Shown here: piece by piece, positions 22,178-32,289 of the stretch
Numbering within the stretch: position 1 is the stretch's first letter
How the letters are laid out: each line of letters opens with the position of its first letter
DNA from: Cutaneotrichosporon cavernicola
Lineage: Eukaryota > Basidiomycota > Tremellomycetes > Trichosporonales > Trichosporonaceae
Assembly (NCBI RefSeq): GCF_030864355.1
Contig: NC_083398.1
Location: 1,798,001-1,862,000, forward strand
DNA: 64,000 nucleotides
Direction of reading: 5' to 3'
The notes under the pieces: generated by a model
What the model was told of the DNA's origin: nothing
The model's input: only the letters and a program-made list of their open reading frames with translations
The model's database searches: none
Position numbers and translations under genes: made by a program

Positions 22178-22376
22178 TGGAGTGGTGGAATGGATGATGA
22201 GAGATAGCGGTGAATTGCCGTTTCGGCCTTGACATTTGACATTTCCCGAGTCGGCAAACGTCATCGTCACTTGTCAAACAATACATACATCCTGTACACT
22301 GGTCGATTTAGGACTACTATGGGTATAGGTCCGACCTACACGGTGGGCTTTGGCTCGGGCTACTCGTGCTAAGCGG

Positions 22377-23357
22377 CTAAGCTGCTTGTCCTGAGAGTGA
22401 CGCCGAGAAGCCAGTCCACCGCCCGAGTTCGTCAAACATGACTGTCGCCGTGCTCGTGCCGTCGTTGAGCTCTATCCCACGGCCTTGTTCAACGGGACTC
22501 GTCCTCCACTTCATCATGCTCGCGAGACCCTCGACCGCACGCCGCACATTGTGGATTGACCCCGATGCGAGGATGCGAGGGGCTTTTATCCCGGCCGTGG
22601 CAAGGGTGAGAGGCGGCAGCGGCGCGTCGAGGATAAACAGGACGCGCGACGAGCCATTCGGCGCCGAATAGTACGGCCCTCGCTGGAGGATACCAACGGC
22701 CGCCGCACCAATTTGATGCGCTAGCGACGAGATGTCTTCGTCGGTAGGCGCAAAGTTGTCTGGGAACGGCAGTTCCTCAGCCATGAGTTCCGGGATCTGG
22801 TATTGTTCTCCAACTCTGAGCAAGCCGGCGGCAACCTCGTCTCCACGCGGGTGTGCCCATCCCCAAAGAATCGAGCGTGGACCCGGCGCAATCGAACACA
22901 GGAGATGCGCCCTACATTCGAGGCAGCGTCCGTCCGCACTCCTGAACGTGAGTGTACCTGCTTCCATGTCGACTTCGAAATTGTGTTCGCCCAGCTCGTC
23001 GCCGGCCTCGACGAGGGCGTCCTGTTGGAGGAAAGCGGCGAATTCGGCAGCCTCGATCCACGGAGCGAGGGCCGGGAACACGAATGGCGAGTCTGGAGCG
23101 TTGTTGTGCCGCTGGGTGACGAGGGCGCGCAGCTCTGCTTGCTGTACCTCCCGCTCGGCTTCGGCGACACTTGTTCGTTCACTGGAAACCGAGTTGCCGC
23201 CCGTGGACGCTCGTGGGGGTGCGAGGCGCGGTTTGCTGCCATTCGAAGCGGGGTTATAGTCCTCCATCACGGGGGCGCGGGGGATCGTGCTCGGCTTGTA
23301 AAGTGCCTTAGCGACCGACTGCATCTGCTTTGGTTCCTTGCTGCGAAAGAAGCACAT
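22377..23357 (-). CDS. DUF6882-like protein
   Basis: Single-exon gene for a 326-residue protein. The N-terminal 80 residues are basic and Pro/Ser-rich; then come a helical segment (VAEAEREVQQAELRALV) and a globular region. Around residues 155-185, LTFRSADGRCLECRAHLLC followed by SILWGWAHPRG resembles the DUF6882 pattern, in which a short strand pair precedes a conserved Trp-x-Trp-Ala. DUF6882 has no known biochemical role. Stop and start are clear; the ATG gives MCFFRSKEPK. An upstream frame is open but lacks family-like sequence, so I placed the start at 23357. The family assignment is from pattern memory only. Confidence 0.7.
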   Translation of the reverse strand: MCFFRSKEPKQMQSVAKALYKPSTIPRAPVMEDYNPASNGSKPRLAPPRASTGGNSVSSERTSVAEAEREVQQAELRALVTQRHNNAPDSPFVFPALAPWIEAAEFAAFLQQDALVEAGDELGEHNFEVDMEAGTLTFRSADGRCLECRAHLLCSIAPGPRSILWGWAHPRGDEVAAGLLRVGEQYQIPELMAEELPFPDNFAPTDEDISSLAHQIGAAAVGILQRGPYYSAPNGSSRVLFILDAPLPPLTLATAGIKAPRILASGSIHNVRRAVEGLASMMKWRTSPVEQGRGIELNDGTSTATVMFDELGRWTGFSASLSGQAA

Positions 23358-24689
23358 TGTTGGGTTGGGTGGTAGAATGCTCAACGGAGATGGAGATTGG
23401 GGGCGTCGGGAGAGTGAAAAACTCCGATGTGTGGATCTGGCTGAGGTGATGGGAAATAATGCCGTTGAGCCGAGAGAGAGAGTGATGGAGTGATGAGTGA
23501 TGGAGTGATGGAGTGGAGTGATGGAGTGATGGCAAGTGGGATGAGTTGCGTGTTGGCAAGCTTGCTGTGACAGAGATATCAAGACTCGTCTTATGTGCCA
23601 AGACTATGGAGCATGTGGGGAAATCTTGGTGGTGCAAGCATCTGGTCCGAGGGGTGGGCTAGTCTGATGGGCCAAGACGACTCCATCTCTCCTACCCCCG
23701 CGTACCCCTCTCTACGATCTTAGGGTCCTTTTCCGGCTCGGTTTGTCTGCCTTGTACCTTTATCCACTGTTCTGACAGTGCATCCCCCCGAAAGCGTTTC
23801 AGGACCAAAGTTTCGGGGAGGGCCGAAGCGAGCCATATAACCTCTCCCCTCACCTCGGGCCTGGCACAATCGGCAACCACCGACACACCGAGAGCGGGCC
23901 CCAACATGGACGTGTCTCAAGTCTTCTTGTTAAGCTCATGCTTGACTAAAACATGTAAACACCCCTTCTGTGAAGGGGGCGTATGGGTGGGCGAGAACAG
24001 GAAGCGAATAGGCACTTTGCACTTTGCACTTTGTACTTTGCACCGCCGCCCAGCCGCCAAGAGGTAACCGTGCCATTGCCAACGCCCATTGGCGGTGGAA
24101 TGGACAATGAGAGAGAGACGTTTCTTGGCTAGCAACATAGTGTGTAATGGTTAATGACATCAGCCAGGATGGCACGCGACACATTGCGGCCATGATGTCG
24201 TTGATGGAAACGCCGGCCGCGTTCCGATGGAGGGCGAGAGAAGCGAGCCATGCGAGCTACTCCCTCACAACAGTACTGAAATAGAACAGCAGCTTCCGAG
24301 CTGTTGCTCGAGATGGCGTATACTGGATGCATGCACAGGCGTAGATGCCAAGACTGAACCAAGAGAGGGGATCAAAGAAGAGACCGGGGGAGGCTGGCCT
24401 CGGTAATCTACCCTGGTTGCCGCCCAAGCCAGTGTCACATCACGTCACCCAGCCCGATAGCGACGGAAGTCACTCAAGTGAAACTAGGCTCTGTCGGGTG
24501 GGGATTGCGACTCACTTGAGTAAGTACGAATGTGGTGAGTGGTTGGCACTGAGGGCAGAGCGGAGACAGGCTTGGGAACAGCGACGCCACACCCTTCATC
24601 ACCATCGCACTAATGCCATGATATGCCTCCGTCTCCGTTCCCCAGCGCTCGCGCCTTTGACGCTGGTTCAGGAGGATGGCAAAAAAAGA
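23358..24689. other. intergenic with TGGAGTGATG and CACTTTG repeats
   Basis: No gene supported. At 23482-23533 the plus strand repeats tgatggag and gtgatgg several times. At 24013-24043 actttgc recurs four times (gcactttgcactttgtact). An imperfect inverted pair, gtcactcaagtga and tcacttgagt, lies at 24469-24524. The region ends at tRNA-Gly. Confidence 0.45.
24681..24687 (-). terminator. RNA polymerase III poly-T terminator of tRNA-Gly
   Basis: Seven consecutive T on the minus strand begin two bases after the tRNA 3' end, the usual Pol III stop signal. Confidence 0.8.
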
Positions 24690-24760
24690 TACACCGTAAG
24701 GGAGTCGAACCCCTGCCGCGTCGATGGCAACGACGCATGATACCGTTTCACCAACGGTGT
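24690..24760 (-). tRNA. tRNA-Gly(GCC)
   Basis: The minus strand folds as a cloverleaf. The seven-pair acceptor ACACCGT pairs with ACGGTGT. The D arm reads GGTGAAACGGTATC. The anticodon stem CGTCG/CGACG encloses TTGCCAT with anticodon GCC. The T arm is AGGGGTTCGACTCCCTT with a perfect TTCGA loop. No intron. The discriminator base is A. Length is 71 nt. Confidence 0.93.
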
Positions 24761-25100
24761 TATGCTTAGTCAGTATTTTGATGTTTCACCTAGAATATAA
24801 AGACGTTATCTTCACTTAGAGGCCACTGGATAATTTTTTGACGCTAAAGATACCAGCCCTGCTGCTCATGAGCCGGCAGATTGGGATGACGGCTGAAGGC
24901 TGCCTGATGCCCCGAGTTTCTCTCCTAACCCCTGGTTCAGCTGAGGACAATGTTCAGCCCATCCCGGAAGCGAGTGGACTATTCCTAGTGTTGCCAGAAC
25001 GGCGCTGCGTCGACTCCAACTAGGCGCGCCTCCTCTCCTATCTCCTCCCTCGGCCAAACCACTATCGCTGCATTTTGTATGCTACATGATATTTTTTGGA
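24761..25100. other. intergenic, no gene seen
   Basis: 5' flank of tRNA-Gly and 3' flank of the GMC oxidoreductase gene. Slightly AT-rich, with no repeats or coding pattern. Confidence 0.4.
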
Positions 25101-26799
25101 CTACAGGCGCGCCGCACCATCGCCCTTCCATCCGCGCTCCGAGGCAATAATCTCCGCAGCCCCCTCCCCAATAGCCAGCACCGTCAGCATGGGATTAATG
25201 CTAACCATATCGGGGAACACGCCAGCATCGGCAATTCTGAGCCCCTTGACTCCCCTCACGCGGAGCTTGGAATCAACGACGGCCTTGTCGTCCTTGGAAG
25301 TGTTGCCCATCTTGGTCGTCCCGGCAGGGTGGTAGACGGTGTGCGCGGCGCGGCGGGCATATTCGCTGATATCGTCGTCGGTCTGGATCTTGGGGCCCGG
25401 GGCAATTTCCTGCTTGAGCCACTCTTTGAATGGGCTCTGTTGCGCTACCTTACGGGCAGCCTTAATGCCTTCTACGAAGCTGGCGGCGTCGTAGCCTTCC
25501 GGATCGGTGAAGTAGCGGAAGTCGAGAGAGGGCTTGATGGCAGGGTCGGACGAGGTGAGGAAGAGGCGGCCCTTGGAGCGGGGACGCGGAATGTTGGGCG
25601 TCATGCAGAAGGCGTAGCGGTCTGCAATCTTGGGGTAGCCCAGGCGCTCCGTGTTGACGGTCTGTTTTAGCGAGGATACACAATACGCTTCACGCTAGCT
25701 CTGGAAATCTACTCACAAAGGGGATTTGGTAGCAGTGCATCATGACGTCGGTCGCAGTGTCGCCTGGGCTGGTGGGCTCGCGGCGGATGAAGACGCCGGC
25801 GTCACTGTCCATCGTCGTCTGGTTCTCGGGGACAGGCTTGTTGAGCTCCCACATGATAATGGTCTCGGCGTGGTCGACGAGGTTCTCGCCGACTCCGGGA
25901 ATGTCCTTGACAACCTTGATACCGACGTCGGCGAGTTGCTGAGCCGGTCCAAGACCCGACAAAAGCATGAGACGGGGAGTATCGACTGCGCCGGCAGACA
26001 GGATGATCTCTCCCCCGGCTCTAGGCGAGATAGTGACGTTACGCCCGTCCTTGAAAGTGACGTTGATGCCCGTCGCCGTATCGTTCTGGACATTGACCTT
26101 GCTGACCCACGCGTCAGTGACGACGGTGAGGTTGGGACGGTTCTCGTCGCCTCGCAGGAAGGGGTGGATGTAGGCCACACTCGCTGACGAGCGGTACCCA
26201 TTATCGGGGTTGTATGAGATGGAGAAGAATCCAACTCCCTTCTTGATTTCGCCGTCACGACGAATCGTCTTGTTAAAGTCGTTGATGACCGGAATATCCA
26301 GAGCGGTCGAACACGCGTCCACCCAGTCGAGGCAGAGCTGGTTCTGGTGACGGGCATGTACACGCTGAATAGTGTTCTTGAGTTTATCGATGAGACGCAT
26401 CACCGTGTCAAAGTCCCAGCCGTCGGCGCCCTTGGACACCCACAAGTCCATGTCCTTCCGGAACGGCCTGAACGAGATGAGTGTATTGTGCGACGAGCAA
26501 CCGCCGAGTACCTTTGCACGAGAGTGACGGATGTAGCTGTTGCCCATGGGCTGATCGGTTGTGCCATAGTCGTAGTCGAGGTCTCCGCCCAACAGAGTCA
26601 ACCACTGACGCAAGTCGAGTACTTGGTTATTGTTAAAGTCGCTTGGACCGCCTTCGATGATGAGGACGCGGTGGTGCGGGAGAAACTCGGTAAGCCGAGA
26701 ACCGAGGACACACCCGGCAGTCCCGCCCCCGACAATGATGTAGTCGTAATGTCCCGACAGCTCGGTGTCGGGGATGCTGCTCTTGCACTCCATCGGCAT
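25101..26799 (-). CDS. GMC oxidoreductase, choline-dehydrogenase-like
   Basis: Predicted 547-residue FAD flavoenzyme of the glucose-methanol-choline family. Exons are 25717-26799 and 25101-25661 with a 55-base intron. The ADP-binding site is YDYIIVGGGTAGCVLGSRL (about residues 18-36). GMC signature 1 is ARAKVLGGCSSHN-like (SRAKVLGGCSSHNTLI) and signature 2 is GGEIILSAGAVDTPRLMLLSG. The catalytic pair is His472 in YHPAGTTKMG and Asn517 in INPMLTVL. No signal peptide is seen, unlike secreted aryl-alcohol or glucose oxidases, and this fits an intracellular choline or alcohol oxidase or dehydrogenase. It is divergent from a betaine-aldehyde-dehydrogenase-type gene 1.05 kb away, which supports choline as substrate. 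The substrate is an inference. Confidence 0.9.
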
Positions 26800-27852
26800 G
26801 GTGAGGAGAGGTGATGTGGGTAGGAGGGGAGGGGGGGAAGAGGGGGAAGGAGGGGAGGGGTTGGCTACATAGAAAAGAAAGAGGGGCGCGGGCGGGGCCT
26901 TGTGCTTAAGTGTAGAGTGTGCCGAGGAGCGGCATTGCCTCCGTTCGCTTGCTCTTGCTTGCTCTTGTTCCTCCGGCTCCTCCGTCGCGGCGTGGCTTCA
27001 AGGCGTAATAGCAGAGGATTGTGAGTACAAGATCATCGTCATCCGGATCAAGATGTGACAGAAGTCTTTCAGCTGTATGGCTGCTGGCTGACGATGATGA
27101 AATGCACCCTGAGACCAACAGTGAAAAAGGCTTGGCTCAAATGCGTCCGACACGGTCCTCTGGGTCATGCGGGCACTTGAAAGCCTTGTTCCTGCTTCCT
27201 GCATCCTGCATCCTGCATCCTGCGTCCTCAGGCCCATTGTCAAGCATTATAGATTTATTGTAGCTCGTGTGCTGTGCTGTCGAAAGGGGGTTGCAGTGGT
27301 TCGAGGAATGGGGTGGGTTACAAGGACGTCACTACCCAATGTGGGCGTCAGGTGACTCTTTGCAGCCACCGGTGCCCTCGCGGCGGTGTCTCCTTCCCCG
27401 AGCAGGGGGAGGGGGTCCATCTGCGCCGGTTTGTCACAAAATCAAACAAAGTCGGATACGGGCCGGTTTGTCACAGAATCAAACAAAAGTCGGATACCAA
27501 TGTGCGTTAGATTGTACAAGGTGCATTTCCTCTGGTCTTGTGCTGTATTTTTAGCAGAGCCTGGTAATGTTTCTGATTTTCTGGGCGTCGTCATAGTACT
27601 CCAAATGCCTGAATTCGGCAGATTACAATCGTCAGGGATCGATATGAGATTTCATCAGTAATTCAACCCATGTCAACCCCCCTCTCCCCTTTTCTTCCTG
27701 TGTAATAACAAAATCAAAATCAAGGCATCCAAGGCAAAGAAAGGGGGTACGTACCTTCCCCCCCCCCCCCTCAAGAAGGATCCACCCCAGAATCACCGTG
27801 ACATGACGACACACCCTCCATTTCCATCTTGACATCTCATCACAACCATACC
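26800..27852. promoter_or_regulatory. divergent promoter region of the GMC and aldehyde dehydrogenase genes
   Basis: A 1.05-kb spacer between divergent ATGs. It holds a GGGGAGG-rich run just 5' of the GMC gene (26821-26860), four gcatcct or gcgtcct units at 27199-27228, and a 35/36-base direct repeat at 27425-27497. A C run lies about 80 bases before the dehydrogenase ATG. No gene seen. Confidence 0.5.
27425..27497. repeat. direct repeat, about 36 bases, in the divergent promoter
   Basis: gccggtttgtcacaaaatca continuing to gtcggatac occurs at 27425-27459 and again at 27462-27497 with one substitution and one added A. Two near-identical copies side by side between co-functional divergent genes could be a regulator binding site or a chance duplication. 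Confidence 0.8.
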
Positions 27853-29385
27853 ATGACATTTGAACAAGACATCCACACCTTCTACGACGGCAAGCCCCAG
27901 CCCCCTTGGGGTGCACAGAGCTGGAAGACGTTCGAGTCAGTCAACCCCGCGACCGGCGAACCCCTCGCCAAGATCTACTCCACCTCGGAAGGCCAGCTCG
28001 AACTCGCCATCAAGAGCGCCAACAAAGCGTTTCCCGCATGGTCCGCAACTGCGCCAGTTGAGCGCGCACGCATTCTTCTTAAAGCTGCCGCCATCCTTAG
28101 GGACCGCAACGACGCCCTCGCCAAGACCGAGACGCTCGACACGGGCAAGGCATGGTCCGAAACGTCCACAGTCGATATCGTGACTGGAGCAGATGTGCTT
28201 GAGTATTATGCGCATTTTGTTGCGTCGGGAGGATTGGACGGCAAGACGACAGTTCTGCGCCCCGGACCATCGGGCGCTTCTATCCATACCTCTTATGACG
28301 CTATTGGCGTTTGTGCGGGTATTGGGGCGTGGAATTATCCTATCCAAATCGCCTTGTGGAAGAGTGCAGCATGTCTCGCAGCCGGTAACTGTATGGTATA
28401 CAAGCCGTCGGAAGTGACCCCGCTACATGCCAACACGCTCGCTGGGATTTTTGTCGAGGCCGGCTTGCCAAAGGGAGTGTTTAATGTCGTTTATGGGGCG
28501 GGCGACGTGGGCGCCAAACTCGTCGCACATCCCGGAATTGGCAAGGTGTCGTTTACGGGGCAGGTGTCGACGGGCGCAAAGGTCGCCAGCGCGGCGGTTA
28601 GCGAAATGAAGGCCGTGACGATGGAGCTGGGCGGCAAGAGCCCTCTCATCATCCTTCCCGACGCGGACGTGGACGAGGCGGCCGACATAGCTATGATGGC
28701 CAACTTTTACAGCTCTGGCCAGGTGTGTACGAACGGCACGCGTGTTTTCGTCCCCGAAACTCTGCTGGAACGCGTCGAGAAAGCTATTGCCGAACGCTGC
28801 CACGACGGTATCCGAATGGGTATGCCAATGGACGAGACGACCAACTTTGGACCAGTGGTCAGCAAAGCCCACCAGGACAAGGTCAAGGCATACATTGCCA
28901 CGGGCAAGGACAAGGACAAGGCGCGTGTAGTGTACGACGGCGCCTCTGCCGCCCAGGCCCAAACACCCACCAGTTCGGGGTATTGGGTCCAGCCAGTCGT
29001 CTTCTCCGACTGCAAGGACGACATGACGATTGTGCGTGAGGAAATCTTCGGGCCAGTCATGGCCATCCTCCCCTACTCGACTGCATCGGACGAATGGCTT
29101 GAAGACCTAATTGCGCGCGCCAACGACACGCCCATGGGCCTCGCGGCTGGTGTATGTGCCAAAGACATTGGGCGGGCGCAGTACGTTATTCGGAGCTTGC
29201 ACGCGGGCATTACGTGGATCAACACGTGGGGCGAGAGTCCTGCTGAGATGCCTGTTGGAGGATGGAAGATGTCTGGTCTCGGTGTGGAGAATGGGCATGA
29301 GGGAATCATGGCGTACACACGGACCAAGAGCACGCTGGTGCAGCTCGGCACTGGCGCGTGTGCCGGCGTCTTCTCCAAGTTGTAG
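27853..29385 (+). CDS. betaine-aldehyde-dehydrogenase-like NAD(P)+ aldehyde dehydrogenase
   Basis: Intronless gene for a 510-residue ALDH-superfamily enzyme oxidising an aldehyde to its acid, probably betaine aldehyde to glycine betaine. Visible motifs are the N-terminal [13 protein letters not shown] strand, [15 protein letters not shown] and cofactor-contacting [11 protein letters not shown]. Glu258 lies in TMELGGKSP and the nucleophile Cys292 in [23 protein letters not shown] and the oligomerisation segment near the end are also present. Length is standard. The ATG at 27853 is the first good start; the open frame extends slightly upstream without an ATG. It is divergent from the GMC oxidoreductase, giving a two-step choline to betaine route. 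Related gamma-aminobutyraldehyde or trimethylaminobutyraldehyde dehydrogenases cannot be excluded. Confidence 0.92.
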   Translation: MTFEQDIHTFYDGKPQPPWGAQSWKTFESVNPATGEPLAKIYSTSEGQLELAIKSANKAFPAWSATAPVERARILLKAAAILRDRNDALAKTETLDTGKAWSETSTVDIVTGADVLEYYAHFVASGGLDGKTTVLRPGPSGASIHTSYDAIGVCAGIGAWNYPIQIALWKSAACLAAGNCMVYKPSEVTPLHANTLAGIFVEAGLPKGVFNVVYGAGDVGAKLVAHPGIGKVSFTGQVSTGAKVASAAVSEMKAVTMELGGKSPLIILPDADVDEAADIAMMANFYSSGQVCTNGTRVFVPETLLERVEKAIAERCHDGIRMGMPMDETTNFGPVVSKAHQDKVKAYIATGKDKDKARVVYDGASAAQAQTPTSSGYWVQPVVFSDCKDDMTIVREEIFGPVMAILPYSTASDEWLEDLIARANDTPMGLAAGVCAKDIGRAQYVIRSLHAGITWINTWGESPAEMPVGGWKMSGLGVENGHEGIMAYTRTKSTLVQLGTGACAGVFSKL

Positions 29386-29759
29386 TGCGTTTGTATGGTA
29401 GGGTATAGAGTGTCACCCTCGTCCCGAAACCGACTTGACGACGCGCCACAGGGAGCGGGATATGCATTGTTTCCGTTGGTGACCAGTAGACAGCAGCGGG
29501 GGGTTGGGAGGTCCGAAGGTCAAGAGCTAAGCGTGGGTGCCAAGTGCTAGGGCTTGCTGCGGGACAGGAACCAGTCCCTAGATGTGCGTGCAATCAACTT
29601 GGGCAAAGATGACAAGTCTAGCAATTTCACAACCAATTCCCCAATGATGATGTGAACATACCCATGTGCAAGATGCATTATCTATAAAAGGACCAAAAGT
29701 CAAGGAGCAAGCTAGAAAGCTACAGGGTTACTGTCCGGGTCATGTCCGGGCTATTACAA
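29386..29759. other. intergenic between convergent genes
   Basis: A 374-base convergent spacer holding the 3' untranslated regions of the aldehyde dehydrogenase and the FAD oxidoreductase. No gene or repeat seen. Confidence 0.4.
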
Positions 29760-31202
29760 CTAAATCGCAAGGCTCCATGAGCTGGTGGACACGAAGCGGC
29801 GTTGTCCACGGAAACGGGAGAAGAAGTTCTTGCCAGCATGGAAATCGTGGCTCTTCTCACGCACACTTCCCTCAGAACGAATATATCCGATAATAGGGAA
29901 CTTGCGGATCGACGCCCCGCCCCCGCTCCCGAGCAGGACGGTGGATTCGAGCAACCGTCCAGGAGGAGAGTATGGGGTTGGACTCATCCCGCGCAGTCGG
30001 GTGACGATGATACGCGCGAGAGCATCTCCTTCGGCGATGGCGGCTTCAGCCGTCTTCCACGACGGCGAATTACACACGTCTCCAATGGCGTAGTAGTGTC
30101 CAACAAGGGGCGAGTTGGGGGTACGAGTGCGGACGCGGAAATAAGAGTCGACCGAGACATACCCGTTGGTAGTGAGGGAACCTGGGTCGGCCCAGCGAAC
30201 TAGGTCAGAATTGGGCCGGTTTCCAGTAGAGTTGAAGACGTAGTCGGCCTCAATTTTTCCACCGGATACCAGTGGAATGGTACGCATGCCTCCGAGAGGA
30301 CCAGGCATACCGCCCCATTGTCCCGAGCCCTTTGCGGCTTCAAAGTCGACACCGTCCTTGAGCTGTAACTTGATACCGCGGGCACGGAGCTGCGACTCGA
30401 GGTCTTTGCGCAACTTGTTTGGCGTACGTGGCGGCACGTACGTGTGTGCAGTGTTACCTCCGCTGTCTGAGGGGTGTAGCAGCCCCACATCCCAGTGAAC
30501 AATGGTCACGCGCTTGTTCGGGTACGCGTCAGTGATTTCCTGTCGTCAGCGGCGTACTTAGGTAAGGCTTACACCAGCGACTTCGATGCCGACACTCCCT
30601 CCACCGACGATGAGGACGCTGTGAGCCGAGGCAATGTCGTCCTGCACTCTCCGGAGGGCGGTGCGCCAGTCGTCAAGCGAGCATCCTGGCATTGGCCTAA
30701 TCGGCGCAGGACTCTGTGCCCCCGTGGCAAGGATACAGATCTGGAGTCAGCATTGCTAGGGGTTGAAAGATACCTCAAAGTCGACCTCGTCAGCCCCCTC
30801 GAACGGCTGTTCGAGCCACACGCTTGTGCGTCGGAGCTTGACCACCCGATTGGGCGCTACCACGCGATGGCGACTACCCGCGGGAAAGATGGTGTCCTGA
30901 CGCACAGGCGCGGTAAAGTTGGTCATGTCCCAGCCGGGCCGAACGAGGGACCGCACAACGCACGGGTTGTGGTGCACGAAAGCGTTGCGCTCAATCAATA
31001 GGATACGATATCCGCTCGGCAGGTGTTGCGCGAGTCCGTTGACGACCGAGTGGCCCGCGACGGACGCTGGGGTTAGCCAATGCGTGATAAGAAATGGACT
31101 GTTGGACTCACCGCCAATGACGATAATGTTCTTCCAGCGGGGTCCGGACGAGCTGCTCAAGCTAGGGTCCGTCATGTTGGTGGTGAGCGACGACGACGAC
31201 AT
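29760..31202 (-). CDS. FAD-dependent pyridine-nucleotide oxidoreductase (AIF/FSP1-like)
   Basis: Predicted 443-residue flavoprotein. Exons are 31112-31202, 30774-31066, 30573-30740 and 29760-30539; introns are 45, 33 and 33 bases. The first splice builds the FAD-binding NIIVIGASVAGHSV. The NAD(P)H-binding GxGxxG-like site is VLIVGGGSVGIEVAG, and YAIGDVCN is the late FAD-contacting Gly-Asp motif. For intron 3 the donor was placed one codon after GCT; the alternative donor gives a stop. This fold is shared by fungal AIF homologues, FSP1 and NADH dehydrogenase-like proteins, which pass electrons from NAD(P)H to quinones. The C-terminus is basic and Ser/Phe-rich. No clear mitochondrial targeting helix. 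The exact role is unknown. Confidence 0.87.
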
Positions 31203-31705
31203 GCCTTTGATGATAGATTGAGATTGTGATGGAGAGTTACAACCCAATCTTAGCAGCTGTCTTTTGGTCTCGAGTGAAGATTAGAAGGGGCGGAGCGCAA
31301 AAATGTCACCGCACAGTCCGTGCGGTTTCTGGTCAAGACTCTTTTGTTCTAACCCTGTCTCTGTGCCTGTCTGACAGGCTGCCAGTCCCCGTTCCTCCTT
31401 AGTAACCCGGATCTCTTGGCGCATACCTTGAGGGTAACGACAAATCCGAGTTGGGGGTATCTCTTTAGTAGATGGAGTTGAGCGGAAGTAGTAGATGCGC
31501 ATGAGCGGAACTCATTCAATCCAGATGAAAGTCAACGTAACGTTTAATCAAAAATAAAAGACTGATGCTATTTTACATCAAGCACCAATCTGTCGATCTT
31601 TTCACTAGGAAACGGATGAATGGGTAAATTAGGACCCTGAACCAACGATCAAATCTACAACCCGAGGGGTGGAAACCTTCTTTTGACCGCTACGGCTTTG
31701 CTAGT

Positions 31706-31783
31706 GGTTCAGCAGTAGCTGGATTATTAGGACGTAAAATTGGAGTAACAGGAGCACATATCGTTACAACAGGAGCTATCTCC
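31706..31783 (+). pseudogene. nad5: nuclear mitochondrial insertion: start of nad5 (NADH dehydrogenase subunit 5)
   Basis: 26 codons read GSAVAGLLGRKIGVTGAH and then IVTTGAIS, matching the first transmembrane region of fungal mitochondrial NADH dehydrogenase subunit 5, where GLLGRKIG is highly conserved. Codons are AT-ending (gga tta tta gga), unlike neighbouring nuclear genes. The AT-rich stretch upstream to about 31530 may be part of the same insertion but is not identifiable. The copy has no start and runs into GC-rich repeats, so it is non-functional. Confidence 0.75.
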
Positions 31784-31794
31784 AGCGTGAGAAT

Positions 31795-31834
31795 CAGCGG
31801 GCCAGCGGGCCAGCGGGCCAGCGGGCCAGCGGGG
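31795..31834. repeat. 8-bp tandem repeat cagcgggc x5
   Basis: Five head-to-tail copies (the last ending gggg) begin 11 bases after the nad5-like piece, continuing into gtagcgggtaacgggg. The position directly at the insertion edge may reflect repair at the integration site. Confidence 0.9.
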
Positions 31835-31852
31835 TAGCGGGTAACGGGGCGC

Positions 31853-32047
31853 CTACCGGTCTCCGGGATGAAGGGAATAAATGGAGCGAGCGTAAGGGTT
31901 TTGCGGGCGAGCAGTGTCGTGGCGGCACAATGGTGACAAGCTTGTTATCGGGAGACTACGACCGACTTGGTCTTTGTCTTCTTCCATGATCTTCTCAATC
32001 CTCACCTCGTCAAGCTGTTCCATGACTTTCTGCAGCTTGAGCTCGTC
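31853..32047 (-). pseudogene. relic or orphan 3' exon with a coiled-coil-like start
   Basis: The minus strand is open for 64 codons to a TAG at 31853, beginning DELKLQKVMEQLDEVRIEKI. It is preceded by cagtgacggtag, which matches the local acceptor pattern (branch TGAC a few bases before AG). No convincing upstream exon or start could be joined. It may be the tail of a broken gene. Confidence 0.3.
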
Positions 32048-32289
32048 CTACCGTCACTGCACCAATCCGGATTCCTTGGAGGCTTGGCGTGGCGCCATCC
32101 TCGATCGCCAATCCGAAACCCTTCCTGCAGAACTCATCTGTACAAGCCACCGGAACAGCCCATGTATCTTATGCGGGTTATCAACTGAGCTGACGATATC
32201 AGTTCAGCGGCTTTTCCACCGTGACTAACGCCACTGGGACTTGACTTGGATCCATGCCATCCATTTACAACCTATCTACCACGTAGGGC

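Larger units (their letters stand above)
31203..32289. other. intergenic with a mitochondrial-like insertion, 8-bp repeats and a coding relic
   Basis: From about 31530 to 31783 the sequence becomes AT-rich and includes the nad5-like piece. At 31795-31834 there are five copies of cagcgggc. From 31853 to 32047 on the minus strand there is a 64-codon open tail with coding character. No intact gene is supported. Confidence 0.5.

Noticed and set aside
22005..22270. Upstream start at 22270 for the homocysteine methyltransferase
   Set aside because: It adds about 31 residues without similarity to the family; the ATGs at 22177 and 22174 lead directly into VLILDGGMGTTLE.
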